Below are positions 61,231 through 64,000 of a stretch of 64,000 nucleotides of DNA, piece by piece. Numbering within the stretch: the first letter of the stretch is position 1; every line of letters starts with the position of its first letter. This DNA is from JAGOPY01 sp964619555. GTDB lineage: Bacteria > Bacteroidota > Bacteroidia > Bacteroidales > JAGOPY01. The stretch is taken from assembly GCA_964619555.1 (NCBI GenBank), contig CAZUDV010000020.1:3463-67462 (forward strand), written 5' to 3'. A program made the translations under genes and the position numbers. The notes under the pieces are model-generated. The model was not told the DNA's origin, did not search any database, and saw nothing but the letters and a program-made list of their open reading frames with translations.

Positions 61231-61348
61231 CAATGTGTATAAGTCATTGGGCAGTAATTGGATAAATTAAGCATGGGTGCATTTAATAAATATATTAGCG
61301 GTTTGACAGTGAAGTGCGTCGAAATGCCCAACGCCTCATACACCAACC
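61231..61348. repeat. large imperfect inverted repeat (attC-like hairpin) after the defence genes
   Basis: The left arm CAATGTGTATAAGTCATTGG plus GCA (61231-61253) pairs with the right arm TGCCCAACGCCTCATACACC plus AAC (61325-61347) with few mismatches; about 71 bases lie between, including a small GCA-TGGG-TGC hairpin. The overall form resembles integron attC sites or other mobile structured repeats, but the core boxes (GTTRRRY, RYYYAAC) are not in standard order. It fills most of the gap 61186-61384. Confidence 0.5.
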
Positions 61349-61384
61349 GTTACCGGGCATTAAACATTTAATAAATAATTAGCC

Positions 61385-62230
61385 ATGAAACCATTCGCAT
61401 TTTTTGTCCTGCTTGCACTCTTGAGCTTTCAACATTTACGGGCGCAAAACTATCATCCTTTCCCTGATACCAATGCCTCCTGGTGTGATGAAAGATGTGA
61501 CAATGGCTGGCCGTATGCAAATTGTGCATATTTCTACTATAAAACCAATGGGAAATATGCTATCAATGATACCATCTATACCATAATTTCTGATAATTAC
61601 GACCAGGTCACCTTTTATTTAAGAGAAGAAAACAAGAAGGTGTATGTCAGGATGAATCCGGATGTGTCGGAATTTGTACTATATGATTTCGATAAGGAAA
61701 TCGGTGACACCGTTCTTTTAGTAGAAGGTTATACGGGTATTGTGGAGTCGATTGATAGTTTGTTGATAGGAAATGAATATCACAGGCGATATTACATTCA
61801 ATGCTGGGAATGGCTTTCATTTTATTTCACGGAAGGCATAGGATCCAACGCAGGATTGATGTATTGTGGCATTCCCTTTGCAGACATTTATCCCAACCTG
61901 TATTGCTTTTCTTTAAATGATACCATTTATGAAACCGATGGATCAGGTGGCATGTCTTTGGGAGATTGTTGGGATTATATCGGGATCCCTGAAAATAACG
62001 CTGAAAATATAAAGGTGTTTCCCAATCCCACCAGTGAGTGTATCTATGTTGATTATGCCAATGATTGCAAACTTGAATTATATGATCTATCCGGAAGGTT
62101 ATGCCGCCAGTCGCAGTCCAAATTCATTTTTGTAAGAGATCTTGACGAAGGCGTCTATTTTTTAAGGGTTTCGTCATTAACCGGGAATTCATGGAATGAG
62201 TTTAAAATAATAAAGTTAAACACACGCTAA
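61385..62230 (+). CDS. secreted protein with type IX secretion C-terminal sorting domain
   Basis: A signal peptide (MKPFAFFVLLALLSFQHLRA-Q) leads to a cysteine-containing N-terminal domain (NASWCDERCDNGWPYANCAY) and an immunoglobulin-like C-terminal domain (about 205-281) with VFPNPTSECIYVDY, LELYDLSGRL and EGVYFLRVSS. That end is the type A T9SS signal, so the protein is exported over the outer membrane. The role of the central domain is unknown. Confidence 0.87.
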   Translation: MKPFAFFVLLALLSFQHLRAQNYHPFPDTNASWCDERCDNGWPYANCAYFYYKTNGKYAINDTIYTIISDNYDQVTFYLREENKKVYVRMNPDVSEFVLYDFDKEIGDTVLLVEGYTGIVESIDSLLIGNEYHRRYYIQCWEWLSFYFTEGIGSNAGLMYCGIPFADIYPNLYCFSLNDTIYETDGSGGMSLGDCWDYIGIPENNAENIKVFPNPTSECIYVDYANDCKLELYDLSGRLCRQSQSKFIFVRDLDEGVYFLRVSSLTGNSWNEFKIIKLNTR

Positions 62231-62413
62231 AAACCATGTATCGCCCTTCCCGAACGCAGCGAGTGATCCACTTGCAATTGCCGCCATTAAATCCTAACTT
62301 TACCCTCTCGCACCGTAGGCTGCCCGGTTGATAGTCCAGCCCGGGGCGCTGCAGCAGGGTACCGGAGGCGTCAGGTTACCGGTTTGGTTTATTGATAATA
62401 AACAAGACAGCTT
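62231..62413. other. intergenic region without recognised feature
   Basis: This 183-base gap between the T9SS protein and the methyltransferase gene is G/C-rich in the middle and contains no open frame, promoter match or hairpin with a T-run that I can support. Confidence 0.4.
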
Positions 62414-63187
62414 ATGAGCAACGAAAAACAAACGATTTACGAATTTGACCTGAACATTATCTACGATTACTTTTTAAACTCGGCCCGGCAGGGTCCGGGA
62501 AGTCCCGAAATAACGCTCAAAGCGCTGAGTTTTGTCGACGGTCTTAACGAAAAGTCCAAAATTGCCGATATCGGATGCGGAACAGGCGGTCAAACCATGG
62601 TGCTGGCGCAAAACACATCGGGCGAAATTATCGGTATTGATTCATATCCAGGTTTTATCAATCAATTTGATCGGAACGTCCGGGACCGAAATCTTCAGGA
62701 CAGGGTGAAAGGAATGGTCGGCGACATGAAAGACCTTCCGTTCCGTGAAGAAGAATTGGACCTGATCTGGTCGGAAGGAGCTATATACAACATTGGATTT
62801 GAACGCGGAATGAACTATTGGCGAAATTTCCTGAAAATTGGCGGATACATTGCGGTTACAGAAAATACCTGGTTCACCGATGAGCGGCCTGCCGAGATCC
62901 GGGATTTCTGGCAAAAAGCCTATCCGGAAATAGACACGGTACCGAACAAGATTGCCCTGATGCAAAAAGCAGGTTACCAGCTCGTTGCGGCATTTGTAGT
63001 GCCCGAAACCTGCTGGACAGACTATTATTCTGCTATGCAAAAAACCTATGAACCTTTTCTGAAAAAATATAGCGGCAACAGAACGGCAGAAGAATTTATA
63101 GGATATCAGCGCTATGAAGCCGGGTTATATGACAAATACAAGGCCTATTACGGTTATGCGTTTTATATCGGGAAAAGGGTCGAATAA
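62414..63187 (+). CDS. class I SAM-dependent methyltransferase
   Basis: The 257-residue protein has SAM motif I, KIADIGCGTGGQTMVLA, the acidic residue at the end of strand 2 (GIDSYPGF), and post-motif segments VGDMKDLPFREEELDLIWSE, then GAIYNIGFERGMNYWRNFL. It is a cytoplasmic small-molecule methyltransferase of unknown substrate. It precedes a broken oxidoreductase gene by 17 bases. Confidence 0.87.
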   Translation: MSNEKQTIYEFDLNIIYDYFLNSARQGPGSPEITLKALSFVDGLNEKSKIADIGCGTGGQTMVLAQNTSGEIIGIDSYPGFINQFDRNVRDRNLQDRVKGMVGDMKDLPFREEELDLIWSEGAIYNIGFERGMNYWRNFLKIGGYIAVTENTWFTDERPAEIRDFWQKAYPEIDTVPNKIALMQKAGYQLVAAFVVPETCWTDYYSAMQKTYEPFLKKYSGNRTAEEFIGYQRYEAGLYDKYKAYYGYAFYIGKRVE

Positions 63188-63204
63188 TACCTGTTATCAT
63201 TGCC

Positions 63205-63864
63205 ATGAATACCAAAATCACTACCCTCATCGGCTCCACCGGCCTCATCGGCAGCCACATCCTGGACCAGTTGCTGCGGGATGAATCCATTGAAACCGTC
63301 CGTATCCTCGTCCGCCGTCCGGTTGATATCCGCCACCCGAAACTGGAAACAAGGGTGATCGGCTTCGCCGACCTGGAAGCGTTCCGGGAAGGCATCCGGG
63401 GCAGTGAATCGGTGCTGTGCGCCGTGGGCACTACCAACGCCAGGGTCAAAGGCGACCGGGCCGCCTACCGCAGGGTTGACTTCGACATCCCTGTGAACGC
63501 GGCACAGTTCTGCGCCGAAACGGGCGTGCCTGCGTTCCTGCTGGTCTAGTCTGTTGGCGCCGACAGCCGCAGCGGCAACTTCTACCTTCGCCTGAAAGGG
63601 GAGGCTGAAGAGGCGGTGCAAGGCTTCAACATTCCATCCATCGCCATTTTCCGCCCGTCGATGCTCCTGGGCAAACGCCAGGAATCCCGGCCGATGGAAA
63701 CACTGGCACAGGCAGTAACGAAACCGCTGTCGTTCCTCTTCCCTTCAAAGTACAAGCCCATCCGGGCGGAAGACGTGGCCCGGGCAATGATCGCAGCCGC
63801 AAAAGCCCCCCTGCCCGGGTTGAAAGTTTATCATTACAGGGAGATGAGGATGTATAAAATGTAG
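63205..63864 (+). pseudogene. NAD(P)-binding oxidoreductase gene interrupted by an in-frame TAG
   Basis: The two parts read as one protein of about 220 codons, MNTKITTLIGSTGLIGSHIL to MYKM. TAG at 63547-63549 replaces a codon in FLLV*SVGADSRSGNFYLRL, where related proteins have LVSS(I/V)GAD with a serine (TCG to TAG is a single change). The nucleotide motif GSTGLIGSHIL and FYLRLKGEAEEAV fit HTATIP2-like/SDR-a5 proteins. It may be a recent pseudogene, a readthrough gene or a sequence error. Its stop lies within a 7-base tandem repeat. Confidence 0.8.
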
Positions 63865-63892
63865 TATGTAGTATGTAGTATGTAGTATGTAA
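63861..63892. repeat. GTAGTAT tandem repeat
   Basis: Four copies of the 7-mer GTAGTAT followed by GTAATA. The repeat contains the stop codon of the broken oxidoreductase gene, so copy-number changes would not alter the protein. The rest of the window (63893-64000) shows no gene. Confidence 0.85.
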
Positions 63893-64000
63893 TAAATAAG
63901 ATGGTACGGGTACAAGATAATGACTCGTCCTAAAAAAAGTTTACATGTTATATAGCACAACATATTTTACACTTTTTCAATACTGTTAAGAAGCAATCAA

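Noticed and set aside
1..64000. CRISPR arrays, tRNA, rRNA, insertion sequences, prophage genes
   Set aside because: No regularly spaced repeats, RNA gene landmarks, transposase, integrase or phage structural motifs were seen in the window.

Overview
The window comes from a Bacteroidota chromosome, most likely an anaerobic Bacteroidales-like lineage. The evidence is a C-terminal type IX secretion sorting domain, several proteins of the DUF6515, DUF2092 and DUF2490 types, a GH109 enzyme, a Tat-exported Gfo/Idh/MocA protein, TAnnTTTG-type promoter elements, few strong Shine-Dalgarno sites, and fermentative/anaerobic metabolism (Rex, NAD-linked NiFe hydrogenase, catabolic ornithine carbamoyltransferase plus carbamate kinase). 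I saw no rRNA, tRNA or CRISPR array.

Layout. 1-3.3 kb: a minus-strand operon of four exported proteins; the last is an LRR protein that runs off the left edge. 3.5-4.7 kb: a trans-sulfuration-type PLP lyase. 4.7-9 kb: small exported proteins around a LuxR-type regulator, with three related palindromes between them. 9-11.9 kb: a sulfatase and an outer-membrane channel. 11.9-18.8 kb: a complete phosphate operon (OprP-like porin, pstS, pstC, pstA, pstB, phoU, phoR) behind three 11-bp-spaced Pho-box half-sites. 18.8-23.9 kb: MATE and EamA transporters, carbamate kinase, ornithine carbamoyltransferase and a lipoprotein.

24-37.4 kb is a hydrogen-metabolism island: rex, hypB, a zinc-ribbon protein, hypE, hypD, a lipoprotein and hypF on one side, and hoxF, hoxU, hoxY, hoxH, a maturation protease and a dihydroorotate-dehydrogenase-like flavoprotein on the other. 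Two perfect TTGTTAA-N4-TTAACAA sites, one before rex and one before hoxF, tie the island to the Rex NADH sensor. hypA and hypC are not in the window.

37.5-43.4 kb holds a second pst-type ABC operon with a different porin and an upstream Rrf2 regulator. 43.6-49.6 kb: a membrane PAS protein without output domain, a glutamine amidotransferase, GH109, and a nikR-fmdE-nicO-SDR operon that presumably manages the nickel the hydrogenase needs. 49.6-57.4 kb: truA, a lone transketolase C-terminal subunit, a cysteine desulfurase-SelD fusion, a third orphan PstS-like lipoprotein and a class A penicillin-binding protein. 57.5-61.2 kb is an A/T-rich SIR2-HerA pair, a known type of anti-phage module, followed by a large imperfect hairpin. 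The right end holds a T9SS-exported protein, a methyltransferase and an oxidoreductase gene broken by an in-frame TAG.
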